From Evernia prunastri (lineage: Eukaryota > Ascomycota > Lecanoromycetes > Lecanorales > Parmeliaceae), in contig NKYR01000018.1 of NCBI GenBank assembly GCA_003184365.1, positions 347,755-411,754 on the forward strand: a DNA stretch of 64,000 nt, given 5' to 3'. This document shows positions 43,477-53,860 of this stretch, one piece after another. Every line of letters begins with the position of its first letter. Position 1 is the stretch's first letter. A program made the position numbers and the translations under genes. The notes beneath the pieces are model-generated. The model was not told the origin of the DNA. It ran no database searches and worked only from the letters and a program-made list of their open reading frames with translations.

Positions 43477-44450
43477 TTAACTGTTGTTGCCACCTGTACC
43501 GTTGAGATCATTGGCTAAGAACACGACTAGAACAGCAGCGTAGGCCGCACTTGCTCCAAATAGCTCAACCAGGCGAGCGTTACTGAGGAAGCTGATAGCA
43601 GCTGCGAATATAATCGAAAAAATGGCAATGAGTCCGAACCGAAGGTTGTCGTTACCGGCGAAATGTAAGGCCACGATTGGAGCTTCGAGCGAGATTGTGG
43701 CGGCAGTGATTCCGACAAGAATCATTGCGTATCTAACACTTTTGTCGGAGTAATAGACTGTGCCGTCTTTTGGATGTGTATCCCGCCGTTTCCACTATGC
43801 CAATTCACGTCGTGAGCATTACTATACTATAAAGTCTACGATGGAAAGGCTCATATGTACTTACAGCAGCAAGCACACCCGTCCAATGTTCCAAAGTCTT
43901 AGATAGTCGATCGGACTCAGTAGACGCTTTTACGGCTACAAAGTCATCCTTCTGGAGCACCATGTTGTTGCTGTATCCCACGAAAGGTTTGGATTCCATG
44001 AACCAATCATGGAACACTTTCCAGACTCGCTCTTTTGGCTGTCCGATATTCAGCAATTGACTCTGCAAAGTCAAGGCTTCATCTAAGCCGAAAGACATTA
44101 GTTCACCGGACGGTATCTTTCTGGATGCTGGTGTACATGCTATACTCCTTGGTCACCTTGCGAATCTTCAAGATTAATTCCATCCGTGCAGCCTCGCGTG
44201 GAAACTCTTTGGCCTTCAAAGATAGTGTCTCCCAACATTTAGCAGTGAGCTTCACGTCCATGGTGGCATTGCTGGCCTCCTCATCATCCATTTCCTGAAG
44301 TTGTGCTTCCAACCATATCAGCTCACTCTGTAAGTATAGGAGATTCCGTGCATTTAAACGGTCAAATCGGCGAAATACAAATAGCTCTTGATCACTTGCA
44401 ATGAAATCAGCGAACGTGCGGTAATTGTGGAAGGCTTCTTTCGGATCCAT
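43477..44450 (-). CDS. DUF6594 membrane protein
   Basis: Exons 44141-44450, 43865-44082 and 43477-43794; 281 residues. Residues 20-50 have the family signature 'LFVFRRFDRLNARNLLYLQS', 'ELIWLEAQLQEMDDEE'. Next come a central helical part ('EALTLQSQLLNIGQPKERVW') and 'VLQKDDFVAVKASTESDRLS', then a C-terminal half with three hydrophobic segments ('MILVGITAATISLEAPIVAL', 'FGLIAIFSIIFAAAISFLS', 'FGASAAYAAVLVVFLANDL'). This matches fungal DUF6594 proteins, which end in several transmembrane helices; function unknown. The second intron is GTAAGT...GCATAG. The first (44083-44139) has donor GCATGT and acceptor TTAG, giving 'KEYNEALTLQ'; no GT donor keeps the frame, so a GC-AG intron is inferred. Confidence 0.78.
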
Positions 44451-44804
44451 GATCTATCAAAGTTTTCGGTGCACTGCAAGTGTTTGTGAATGCTGGTCAA
44501 CAGCATTTTACTCCTTTTTGCAGAACCCTTGGCATTTTTGGGAGAGGTAGCACGAACCTCAGCCTTGTCGAAAAGTGCTAAGAGCTGGATATGCACAGCC
44601 CTTGCACAGCCACGATACACTACGTGCTTTGCTGGCAACGTAGGCTGACAGTGCATCATCTTTCTCGCTTGCGCATAGTAGCGAAAGTTGTGGCCCGGGT
44701 GGTCATATAGACCTTCACCTCGCTTGAGTTGGGGATCCTGTACATACTCAATCCTATGTTTCTAGCACTCGGTCTTAGCTGACTTGTTCGTCAAGAAGGT
44801 AGCT
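44451..44804. other. Intergenic region between divergent genes
   Basis: About 350 bases, shared promoter of the DUF6594 gene (minus) and the J-domain gene (plus). A minus reading across 44354-44659 has no recognisable family. Confidence 0.4.
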
Positions 44805-45146
44805 ATGTCTGAATTCGAACCTCTCAACACTTCTCCGTACGAAGTCCTCAATGTACCCAAGGATGCCACCCTTGCGACGATTCGAAGTGCCCATCGCAAA
44901 CTCGTCCTCCGCTGCCATCCAGATAAGGTCCCGACAGAATCGAAAAAGCTCGCAGCCAGCAGGCAGTTCCATCTAGTCCAGCAAGCCTATGCAATCCTAA
45001 GTGATGAGGATAGAAGACGACGGTGGGACGAACGAGCCAGACTGGCAGAACTCCGGGCAGAAATGCGGGCAGAATTGAATGAAGAACCATGGTGGTGCCG
45101 GCGGAACCTGTCAAGATTTCAGGTATGTAGCAAGAATGATGTGTAG
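44805..45146 (+). CDS. J-domain (DnaJ-like) protein, short or truncated
   Basis: 113 residues from the ATG at 44805. Residues 10-75 are a J domain: 'SPYEVLNVPKDATLATIRSA', 'HRKLVLRCHPDKVPTESKKL', 'QFHLVQQAYAILSDEDRRRR'. The HPD tripeptide needed to stimulate Hsp70 ATPase is intact. A basic/acidic helix follows (LAELRAEMRAELNEEP). Related filamentous-fungal proteins continue for several hundred residues; here the frame ends at 45146. A good GTATGT donor lies directly after 'NLSRFQ' (45120), so a further exon is possible, but no convincing continuation was found before the next gene at 45376. Either a short J protein or a 5' fragment left by rearrangement. Confidence 0.72.
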   Translation: MSEFEPLNTSPYEVLNVPKDATLATIRSAHRKLVLRCHPDKVPTESKKLAASRQFHLVQQAYAILSDEDRRRRWDERARLAELRAEMRAELNEEPWWCRRNLSRFQVCSKNDV

Positions 45147-45375
45147 ATTGCTTGAATTATTCTACCTCAGAATCTCCTGGGGGATGTCTTTGACCCCATA
45201 GAAATTTGGTGATATAGCCGACATGCGCAAAGGTCATAGCTGAGAACCCAAATTTTGACAGAACCCCCAATCCAATTCTTTTGCCGCCCCATCGAGTTCC
45301 GAAACACCTCGAAGGAAAACACCTCAAAGATCAAAAAGATATGAGGGATATACCAAAGATGTTCCCCCTTTTAAG

Positions 45376-46665
45376 ATGGAAAGAAAAACTCCCGTCAGGA
45401 GAGGGATGAAAAGCGATAGCTATGCGTTTTATTCACCCGAGAGCCGTGAGGACGCGAGGGAGGAGAAACGAACACATAAAGCCAGTCTTGCCCAGAGAGA
45501 AAAGCGGGTGAAGACATCTCTAAGAGATACCTTCAGAGGTGTCCAGGGCCTAATCAATGAAATCGATGTTGATGCCCTAGCTGATACTGGGGCCGACAAA
45601 AACTTTATGAATGACAATTTTGCCAAGGAGCACGAATTACGGCCTCGATATTTTCCTCCTGATCAGCGTCCTTCTTTCCTCATGGGCCATGGCCGCACCA
45701 TTCAAGCTGTTGGCGAGGTCGAAGTATCCTGGGAATTTTGGAAAGAGCCGGAAAAACCATACACCCTACATTTCTTTGTCCTCCCTGACGCGATCTTTGA
45801 CGTCATGATCGGAGGACCTTTCCTTTATGAAACAGAAACGCTGGCAGTAAACAAACATCGACTCTGTGTGATGCCAAAGCCTAGGCGGGCTTTACACATA
45901 CGAATCGTCAACTTCTGTGGCTCCCCGACTCGTACGCTAAATGGTATGATAAGATGTGGGATACAAGAATTTCAGCGGTGCGTTGCCTTACCGGACTCAG
46001 GGGCTGAGCCCAACCTCTTAAATTATGAGTATGTCAAGAAAAACGGCTGGCTGCATCAGATCATCCCAGGACCCGAAAGCTGTCGTCTTTTGATGTTCGC
46101 AGACGGTAGCACAGCAAGCACGGAAGGTCAGATCGCGTTACAATGGACTTTCGAGAAGAGATGGCGCCCTGTACATCCACAGACCGAACATGCCATCACC
46201 TTTGATGTCTTGGATGGATGCCCAGTTGACATAATTCTCGGCCAAGATTTCTTGGACGACTCGGATTGTTTTACGACAAAATCTGATGCTTTTGCAGATC
46301 TGTTCCCTACTGAGGTGTCAGGACTGAACCTCGTCATCAGGACCATGGAAGGCTTCTCGCTCAAAAGCGTAATGACCAAACTGAGAAGGAAGAAGTCTGA
46401 GACGGATCTACGTCGGAGCTCCGTGGAAGAAGGCATACATGCCGATTCTGACGCCAAACTCGTCGACGAAGAGCTCCAACGTCGAGCTGAGTTTGACCAA
46501 AAGCTCTTCGGTGCGAAAAAGGGTTCAGCCCACACAATTGCTGACCAACGAAGGGAATCCGCACGGCGCTCGGAGTGGGACAAACATTACGACTCCGAGA
46601 TTCGATCAGAGGCAGACTTTAATAATACATGGCGATTGGGAACACAACATGTGGTTAGCAAGTGA
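45376..46665 (+). CDS. Protein with two retropepsin-like aspartic protease domains, no reverse transcriptase
   Basis: Single exon, 429 residues. After a very basic N-terminus, domain 1 (about residues 50-160) has the active-site-like 'VDALADTGADKNFM' and the later flap/loop phrase 'LPDAIFDVMIGGPFL'. Domain 2 (about 175-300) repeats the layout with 'CVALPDSGAEPNLL' and 'GCPVDIILGQDFLDD'. D-T/S-G-A and I-L/I-G-x-x-F-L are the two hallmarks of retropepsin-type (A2-like) domains; two in one chain could form an intramolecular pair, as pepsins do. The C-terminal 110 residues are charged helix ('DEELQRRAEFDQKLFGAKKG'). No gag, integrase, RT or RNase H is adjacent and no LTRs were found, so this looks like a domesticated or independent fungal gene rather than a live element. 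Proteolytic activity is an inference. Confidence 0.72.
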   Translation: MERKTPVRRGMKSDSYAFYSPESREDAREEKRTHKASLAQREKRVKTSLRDTFRGVQGLINEIDVDALADTGADKNFMNDNFAKEHELRPRYFPPDQRPSFLMGHGRTIQAVGEVEVSWEFWKEPEKPYTLHFFVLPDAIFDVMIGGPFLYETETLAVNKHRLCVMPKPRRALHIRIVNFCGSPTRTLNGMIRCGIQEFQRCVALPDSGAEPNLLNYEYVKKNGWLHQIIPGPESCRLLMFADGSTASTEGQIALQWTFEKRWRPVHPQTEHAITFDVLDGCPVDIILGQDFLDDSDCFTTKSDAFADLFPTEVSGLNLVIRTMEGFSLKSVMTKLRRKKSETDLRRSSVEEGIHADSDAKLVDEELQRRAEFDQKLFGAKKGSAHTIADQRRESARRSEWDKHYDSEIRSEADFNNTWRLGTQHVVSK

Positions 46666-46828
46666 AGATTCTGAATCACAGCCTCAGAGCAACAGTCACT
46701 TTCCACCCTTTGGAGCCAGAGATTCGGATTCGAGCATCAATAGTCGGCACGAAAACCCGCAGAAATTATCTGCAAGATCGGTTTCAACACCGTCTCCAGG
46801 TTCTGAGCCTATGGAAAATAAGGATCCG

Positions 46829-46894
46829 CTACACCATCGTACCAGCGCCATTGGGAATCGAACCCAATACAATTGAATACCACCAGCGAACACC
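46829..46894. repeat. tRNA-like B-box repeat, copy 1
   Basis: About 66 bases. On the minus strand it contains 'TTGGGTTCGATTCCCAA', a perfect 5-bp stem with a 7-base loop that looks like a tRNA T-arm and fits the RNA polymerase III B box (GGTTCGANNCC). No complete cloverleaf can be drawn. A closely similar copy lies at 50661-50727. Confidence 0.6.
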
Positions 46895-47501
46895 TATGTA
46901 CCTGCCCCATTGAACCAGGGATTACAGCTTTCACTATGCCTATACGGTCCTTTCGATGACTGTGAACGAAAGCAATACCTGTACTGGATACCCAACATGG
47001 CGTAGAGTAATGGGGCACGGCTTTCTACCTATGTATAATTTAACGAAGTATCTGACGGCAGTCTTTTTTCGCTTCATTGAGCACTTTGCAGCAAGATACA
47101 ACATACTCTACTCGACCTGGGAGAAATGCATTAGCGGAATTTATAGACTTTACAGAATTTATATGGCATTATGTATTGTAAGGTATGCCAATGTCCATCA
47201 CTCAGCTATAGCATTCCTGACATATTTTCCAAGCTATTCCGCTAAAGGCCTAGACTCCTAGGTCGATGAAGGATGTCCGGACTCCGGGATTTACCCTAAG
47301 GTATTTTTGCTTACATGACTGACTTATACTTACCTATTACAACCTTATATTATATGTAGCCGAGGTAATCCTCAGCTGAGCTTATGAGCGCCACCACGCT
47401 CCTCTAATTCTCGACCCCAAATGTCACTAAGGTATGCATTGTATGTAAGTGCATCTTTCTTCCCAAGACAAGCGCAAATTAAGTATTGGGGGAAGGAAAG
47501 A

Positions 47502-47502
<1 letters not shown>

Positions 47503-47534
<32 letters not shown>
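47503..47534. repeat. Homopolymer A tract (32 A)
   Basis: Uninterrupted run of 32 A within a gene-poor region. Could be a retroposition tail; no element body or target duplication recognised. Confidence 0.9.
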
Positions 47535-47538
<4 letters not shown>

Positions 47539-50500
47539 AGAAAGAAAACTTCATTAGTTACAGATGAGGTGTCCAACCAATGCGTGCACCTTTCACCAAT
47601 CATCACAACATTACGCTCCCGAGACATCCATCTCCTCTTTTCCTGGACATCCTGGAGACTGCGCTGTACAATACGTCATGAAAGCCCGAGCTCAAACTTT
47701 CAATCAACTCAGCTAGTGTTGCTACCACGAACGGGCACTTCTCCGAAGCGTAGCGAAAGCCCATCTTGCCGACCATGTCAATCGCATACGAGATCTTGAT
47801 GGTCGAGATCTACGTCGAGATACCCCAAATGGTATAAGCTAATTGGGTTGGCATCGGCCGTCACTGCTCGCTACATGTCTTGAAAAGCATCGACGTGAAT
47901 GACTCCAAATACGATAGCAGCATCATCGGCAATGTATTCCAAACCCATCTCTGGCGACCCAAGCCCACAAAATCCCTAGACATGTGGGTGCCCAAGCGGG
48001 CTTCGCCAATCCCCACGAAACCCCGGAGGTGCGCGTTCCCGAATGCACGGCAGCAGCAGAACAGCACGGCGACGAGCAGGGTTTCATCGGTTCTATATCA
48101 TGAGCGGTATATTTAGGGAACCTAATCAATGGGAAACATCAGGACTCTTTGACAAGGGGAGAGTTGCTACTTACCCTTTTTGTCCGACGGGCCGAAAGTG
48201 TTCGCTCCTCCACGATTAAACTTCACGCTTACGCACCACAGCCATCATCTTCCGAGTACCTCCATAGCTGTAAGCGACACCCAAACCTCTACATTCTAGA
48301 GTGCACCCAAGTGCTTTGCCTTGCCGAGGTAACATCCAACATAAAGGCGTTGACGGCAACAGTGCGGGGCACGGAGGATCCATTTGCACTGACCAGCATA
48401 AACCATCTGGCATCGGCGTTGGACGCTTAAGACAAATTCAAGGAGGCCGATGAGATATATTGACAAAGTTTGGCGCTGAAGGGACGGGTGCTGGGCATGG
48501 AGCGTCTCCATACGCTGAAAAGAGTGAAAAATCTGGCGAAGGTATTGAGCAATCAAGGCAGTTCCGAAGAGGTCGAGGAGATTCATCGACAGCGCTGAAA
48601 GGCTGATCGCGACTGACGAATGACAGTAGAGCTTTCTTTAGCAACACAGCACCAAGCCAAAACCGTCACCACAAGGAACTAGCCCCAGTCTACAATCACT
48701 ACATCTCCAACAATTTCGCGAGGCAACTATGTATCAAGTGCAGGAAGTTGTAAAGGGCGTGCTTGCAACCAGGTAATTAATGGGTTGCCAGGCGTTCGAA
48801 CAGATTAAATAGAGCAACATTGATTATGCGCCCGCCAACCCGGTTCTCCTGCAACATCCAGTGATTTACCCCTTCAGAATGCACCCCAACTCGAGGCTTC
48901 TTGCACCATTTGACAACGAGAATGAGCTTCCGCCAGGCCGTCGTCCATGCGAACCTCGATGCTCTCGTCACCGCCATTGCACCCCATCTTCCCACCTCCT
49001 CCTTGAACGCTCTTTTCGTATAAGGCTGTACTTGGTCCATTGGCGCACTTGAATTCCAGCCGGCGAGGAACCTTTGTGGCCCCAAGGACCATTCGATTTA
49101 TTGCCCTACCCAGTGCTTCGGGATGCGGACCTGGGCTGTCACAACGGATCTCTGTCCATGGTCGGCCGATGTAATCGGCAGTGTTGCTAAGAGCTGTCCC
49201 GGCGGTACTTTCAACTGACTGTGCGTACGATTTCAAAAGAACAGGATAGCAGTGCGCCTCTTGCGTACAATTCAATATCCAGGACAAGGATGTGCTTTGG
49301 TAATTCTTCAAAAAGAATTTAGTACATAGTTTCATGTCAGAGCCCCTTTACCATCATTGTCGAAAGTTCTCCGTTTACACATCCAAGTGGTGCTTGCTGA
49401 GCCTACACTGCATTGAAATTTAAGCCGCTACATCACCGCCGGGGACTATCCTTGATCACGATCATCAGAGACAAGGTTAATAGCAAGCAGTAACTTTTCT
49501 ATTCATCCAGCAAGCATGCTCCATCATCTTTTGAACGCGGCAACGGTCGACACAGTCGGATGAGCCACTAAGAGTCCGTACACCTCCAGCCTTGCACTGT
49601 GTTTGACCCGAAGAACACTCGCAAATCTCAGCTACGCCCTACATCCCATAGACTTGAAGCTATCAGCCGTTTTTTCCCTTGCTGTCGCAGTGCGCGTGGA
49701 CGCGTTGACGTTTAGTTCCCTCAGCAGACTTGTGGAGGCTGGAGAGCTAGGGGGCACCATGTTTATCTCCCCAATGAAAACCCCTTCGAGGTACAATTTT
49801 ATCCTGAGAGCTCCTAGAGTCCATCACCGGCTTTTGTCTGTGATGACATCAGAAGCTGCGCTCGCTGCGAAGATGAGTTGTTCATATGTCATGACGTAAG
49901 GAGGTCTGGCGTCCATCACGGGACTTATGAAGGTCTTGATGCCCGAGACGGTATTCTCGGTATCATCTTGAACGCGTTCGGCCTCCCGGGGTTGTGCTAT
50001 AGTAATCAGCATATCCAAGAGGCTTATCAATAGATCCAATTCGTCCAGCGGTTGAAGTCGTTCAGGCTCAAAACGCTCGGTAGTCATGATCAGCTCTTCT
50101 ATATCTCCCAAAGTGCTTGCGAGTAATTGTGAAGAGCCATTTCTGTTGCAGGCGATGGGTGAGAGCGGAGGAGCGAGGTGCGTCACATGTGCGAAGCTGG
50201 GTTGAGTCTTCAATCCAGAAGATCCTGTGGTGAAGATAACCATGTCGCAAACAGATGATCCCTGGTATTGGATTTCCAAGAGCCCGGACCTGAAATCATT
50301 CTCGTTCTTCATCAATAAGAAGATAAAGTAGACTCCGAATTCAACAAAGGACCGTTGCATTATGTTCCCCTGGCCCTCATTTGCAGACCCGCCCAGAGCG
50401 ATTCCATCCAAGCTCCACGCCTGAGTCGGTATGAATCCGTTAACATCCTCCGGTGCTAGATAATATTCAATAATCTAAAGACCCATGCTGAAAACATTGA

Positions 50501-50660
50501 CTGCTGGAAGCTCGGGACCGTGCTCCTTATCAATGACTCTGAGTCGACTCCGAAGTCCATTTGGGGCTGGATGTAATATGTTTACGTGTAGTCTTGCTGT
50601 TCATCTCTAATTTGTGTTTAAGAACGATAATTCGGATACTAAAAGAAAACAAGAAACCCA

Positions 50661-50727
50661 CTATACCATTGTATCAGCACCATTAGGAATCGAACCTAAT
50701 ACAAAATAGGTATCACCAGCGAACACT
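50661..50727. repeat. tRNA-like B-box repeat, copy 2
   Basis: Second copy of the 46829 repeat. Nearly every clear substitution relative to copy 1 is C-to-T or G-to-A in this copy (for example CGTACCAGCGCC against TGTATCAGCACC), the direction expected of RIP or deamination. The T-arm-like stem (TTAGG/CCTAA on the minus strand) is preserved by paired changes. Confidence 0.6.
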
Positions 50728-50799
50728 AGAAGATAAACCATGTGAGGTAAGTGGACGCCTCGCGTCGTTGGGGGAAGTTGCCCATCTATGGTCATTGCA

Positions 50800-51640
50800 G
50801 ATGACTTCATTCAAGGTGACAACCATTCTATACTGAGTTCGCTGTCTGGATTGGGTGCAGGTCAGGTGCTTGAGTGGGAGGCCGTGACTGCCACTAGCGA
50901 CCGCGTCATCGCTACCCTTTCCAAAAACGTCGGGCCTTGAGCGATGGTGGCCTGGGAACGTATGGAGTTGTGATCTCCCTGACCGTGAGGATATATGAAG
51001 ATGGGGCAATTGGTCGCGCATCACTTTCTTTCGCCTGCGGCCTCCGATAGCATCTCCAAAGACACCTACTGGAAAGCAATTGCTGCTTGACAGACCCAAC
51101 TTCCAGCGATCGTCGATGCCGGTGCTACGGCCATTTTTTATCATGACACCTGCCATTTTTCAGATCGCCCCAGTAACAGCTCCGGGGAAGTCCGCTGCAG
51201 AGGTAAAAGCGATGCTTGACCTGTTTGCCAAGAAGTTGAAAGAGCTCGGCATCACTTTCACTCGCAACGTCACGAAACAACTTTTCTTGCCTATTTCAGC
51301 GAATAGCTTTGTCTTTGCCTTATGGTAGAACAGCAATTGTCCAGCTCTTCGGCGGATGTCTTGTCCCTCTATCGGTGGTGGAGACCAACAACGACTTCCT
51401 GACCGCCGTGATGCGCGACATCACCAAGAACAGCATGTTAGAAATTGCAGCGACCGCTCTTGGCATCAACCAAAGCCCCAGCAGAACAAAAGCAGTCTCA
51501 GTCAACGCTGTTCTTCCAGCATGGCACGACGCATTCCTGACCCGTGCTCGTACTAGCGCCGTCGAACTTTACGCTGCCGAGATCTGTCGAGGAACAGAGA
51601 GAGACCCAGCTTACGGATTCTCTTTATTACACTACTGACG
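50800..51640 (+). pseudogene. FAD-linked oxidoreductase (BBE/6-hydroxynicotine-oxidase-like) relic
   Basis: Fragments in three frames follow the order of this family. First come 'GDNHSILSSLSGLGAGQVLE' and 'WEAVTATSDRVIATLSKN' (50815-50935). Then, after a frame change, 'ALSDGGLGTYGVVISLTVRI' and 'YEDGAIGRAS' (50938-51035). The substrate-domain pieces follow: 'PVTAPGKSAAEVKAMLDLFA', 'KKLKELGITFTRNVT' (51170-51280), 'ETTFLAYFSE', and 'LPYGRTAIVQLFGGCLVPLS', 'VVETNNDFLTAVMRDITKNS', 'VNAVLPAWHDAFLT' (51310-51545). The FAD-binding N-terminus with its flavin-attachment His is missing, and several frameshifts and stops interrupt the rest. Such oxidases often sit in secondary-metabolite clusters; the intact dehydrogenase 600 bases downstream may be a surviving neighbour. 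Confidence 0.75.
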
Positions 51641-52167
51641 ACATTGACACCCAATTAGGGGACTTATTGTTGGAATCTGGTTATGAAGGATTGATTGGCT
51701 TTCTATGTAGTGGTGTGAAAGCTACTTATAGACTATTAAAACAATGCAATTTGCCACCATTGGCCATTTGACACACCGTAGCTACAACACAGGAGTGCTG
51801 CAGCATTTCCAACACGCGAGACTTATTTATATGAGGTGGACTTTTGCCTTGCCACGTGCAAGGAGAATTTTACGGTGAGAATTATGCGGCCATTAAAGAA
51901 GTAGGAATCATTCGTCAGCATTCTGTTGCCAGCCTCCTATTGGCTGATTTCAACATTCGAACTAACATTGTCCGACGCAGGAGGTCTTTCTCGGCTCTGG
52001 CTTACCAAATTGCGTTTCATGGTATGCCTTGATGGCCGGATGTTATACAAATATCTCTCTCGCTCCATCACTCTGACTCTGGTATCTATTGTCCATCAAA
52101 GATACACAAAAGTACGGTCTTCACCTCATCATCTGCTTATCGAGTTCTTCAGACATAATTTGTCAAT
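51641..52167. other. Intergenic region upstream of short-chain dehydrogenase
   Basis: About 530 bases, AT-rich, promoter side of the dehydrogenase gene. The open plus frame from 51926 runs into the dehydrogenase exon 2 but lacks an ATG and is not coding upstream. Confidence 0.4.
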
Positions 52168-53103
52168 ATGCCTGCCAGAATCCCTACTACTGTCCTCATC
52201 ACCGGTGCCAATAGAGGTAAGCACTCGTATACCTTTCCGCATCCTCCTTTTAATATCCTGTGTTTATCAAAATCCAGGCATCGGCCTCGGCCTCGTCGAG
52301 ACCTACCTCTCACGCCCATCTACCACCGTCATCGCCGCCGTTCGCGACCCTAATCACCCTACATCTCAGAAGCTCTCCTCTGTCCCCAAGGACTCCTCCA
52401 GCAGACTCATCATTGCGAAGATTGATAACAAGTGCGAGAACGACCCCGCCAACGCTGTAGCCTCGATCAAAGACCAAGGAGTCACTACTCTTGACCTTGT
52501 TATTGCTAATGCAGGTATTGGCAATGAATATGCACCAGTTGCTACCTGTGACCCTGCGGCGGTCAAGGAGCATATCGTTGTCAATGGGCTTGGACCTCTG
52601 TTCCTTTTCCAGGCCACGCTTCCACTACTGCGTAGGAGTGAGAGGGCCAAGTTCGTTGGTATCGGAAGCCCGGTAGGGAGTACCGGAGGCATGGAGATGC
52701 GCCCGTTCCCTGCAACGGCGTACGGGAGCAGCAAGGCTGTCCTTCATTGGATCGTCCGGAAGATCCATTTCGAGCACCCAGAGCTGGTGAGCTTGATCGT
52801 TGATCCGGGGTAAGGCAGCTATTTGGCAAACTCTATTGAAAGATGGGGAAGCGCTGTTTCTGATCTGTCGGCGCGTATTAGATTCGTGCAAACGGATATG
52901 GGGGATGCTGCTGCGAGAGTTCTGGGAATGAAGGAGGCTTCCGTGCCGACAAAGGATAGCGTTGCTGGTGTTGTGGCTCAGGTGCGTTTATTTGCGCGCT
53001 TCATGTGGAAGTTTTGCTGATCGGAAATCAGATCGATACGGCTACAAAGGAGAAAGGGTCGGGGACTTTCGTGGGCTGGAATGGGGAGGTTTTCCCGTGG
53101 TAA
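52168..53103 (+). CDS. Short-chain dehydrogenase/reductase (classical SDR, ketoreductase-like)
   Basis: Four exons, 52168-52216, 52278-52809, 52882-52981 and 53032-53103; 250 residues. The first intron interrupts the cofactor motif: splicing gives 'VLITGANRGIGLGLVETYLS' (T-G-x3-G-x-G). 'LVIANAGIG' is the NAG motif, 'FVGIGSPVGS' supplies the catalytic Ser region and 'ATAYGSSKAVLHWIVRKIHF' the Y-x3-K pair. 'LIVDPGFVQTDMGDAAA' is the usual PG motif after the sixth strand, split by intron 2. All introns have GTAAG or GTGCG donors. The sequence resembles fungal ketoreductases such as those in polyketide pathways, but substrate cannot be read from it. Ends 'FVGWNGEVFPW', typical of the family. Confidence 0.9.
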
Positions 53104-53860
53104 AGGATGACAACTGGCTGTCACCCAAATGGTCGCTGACAGGAGGATCGATGATGAACAGCACTGGCTTGCTTCCATTAGCTTCGGAGAACTGAGGATA
53201 GAACATGTTCACAGAGACAATCAACATCATCTTCACCTGCAGTCCAGCAGTCTCGGTGCGCGCTGAAACGGTCAAGACTATACGCTCTTCCTATCGCGAG
53301 TAACGCTGCCACTTACGCGGTCACCCTCTCCTTAGCCTATGGGAGGAGGTATAATTTTCAAAAGGTGGAGCATTGCTAGCGTCCTACTGGCCACACCCTG
53401 TCACCTACCCGATTTGTCTTTGGTTTTCGAATCGAGAAAGAGTTACATTCATGCCTTCTGTATACTCTTTGATACTGCAAATCTTCCACACATCACTCCG
53501 CTCTCAGCTGAGGCTTCCCAAACAGATATTCTACCAAGCGATAGCCGCAATACCATACTTCGAGTCGTAAGTCGTACAACTTCGCTCCTTACGGGTCGAC
53601 GTGGGATGATTGACGTCTTACCGTAGATGCAGCGACTCTCAGTGTGGATCAATTTGGGCTTAGGAGGCTGCTACATGAATAGAATTATGAACAAAAATGA
53701 TGGAATATGCATGGAAGACATGGGAGGCACTAGGCAAAGAAGCGAATCCACTGACAGTACTCTTGGAGGACTACGCCATCATACTATCAATGGAAATTGA
53801 AAGGTTGCCTTGGAGTTCAACGTCTTGCGACAACCGACAGATCTGACTCAGTTTCACCAG
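53104..53860. other. Convergent 3' intergenic region
   Basis: About 750 bases between the dehydrogenase and the decayed kinase-like gene. No recognised gene; short ORFs only. Confidence 0.4.

Larger units (their letters stand above)
46666..50799. other. Relic-rich, gene-poor 4 kb
   Basis: AT-rich in 46.7-47.5 kb, with many short ORFs. Minus ORFs 48777-49085, 48874-49335 and 49824-50411 (the last open for 195 codons from a non-ATG start, 'LQPLDELDLLISLLDMLITI') are the longest and are not recognised. Two copies of a B-box-bearing repeat and an A32 tract are listed separately. I support no intact gene here. Confidence 0.4.

Noticed and set aside
45376..46665. Live LTR retrotransposon
   Set aside because: No LTRs, gag, RT, RNase H or integrase were seen around the protease-like ORF.
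51926..52167. Open frame upstream of the dehydrogenase as an N-terminal extension
   Set aside because: No ATG and no family similarity; the ATG at 52168 plus intron 1 gives the canonical cofactor motif.
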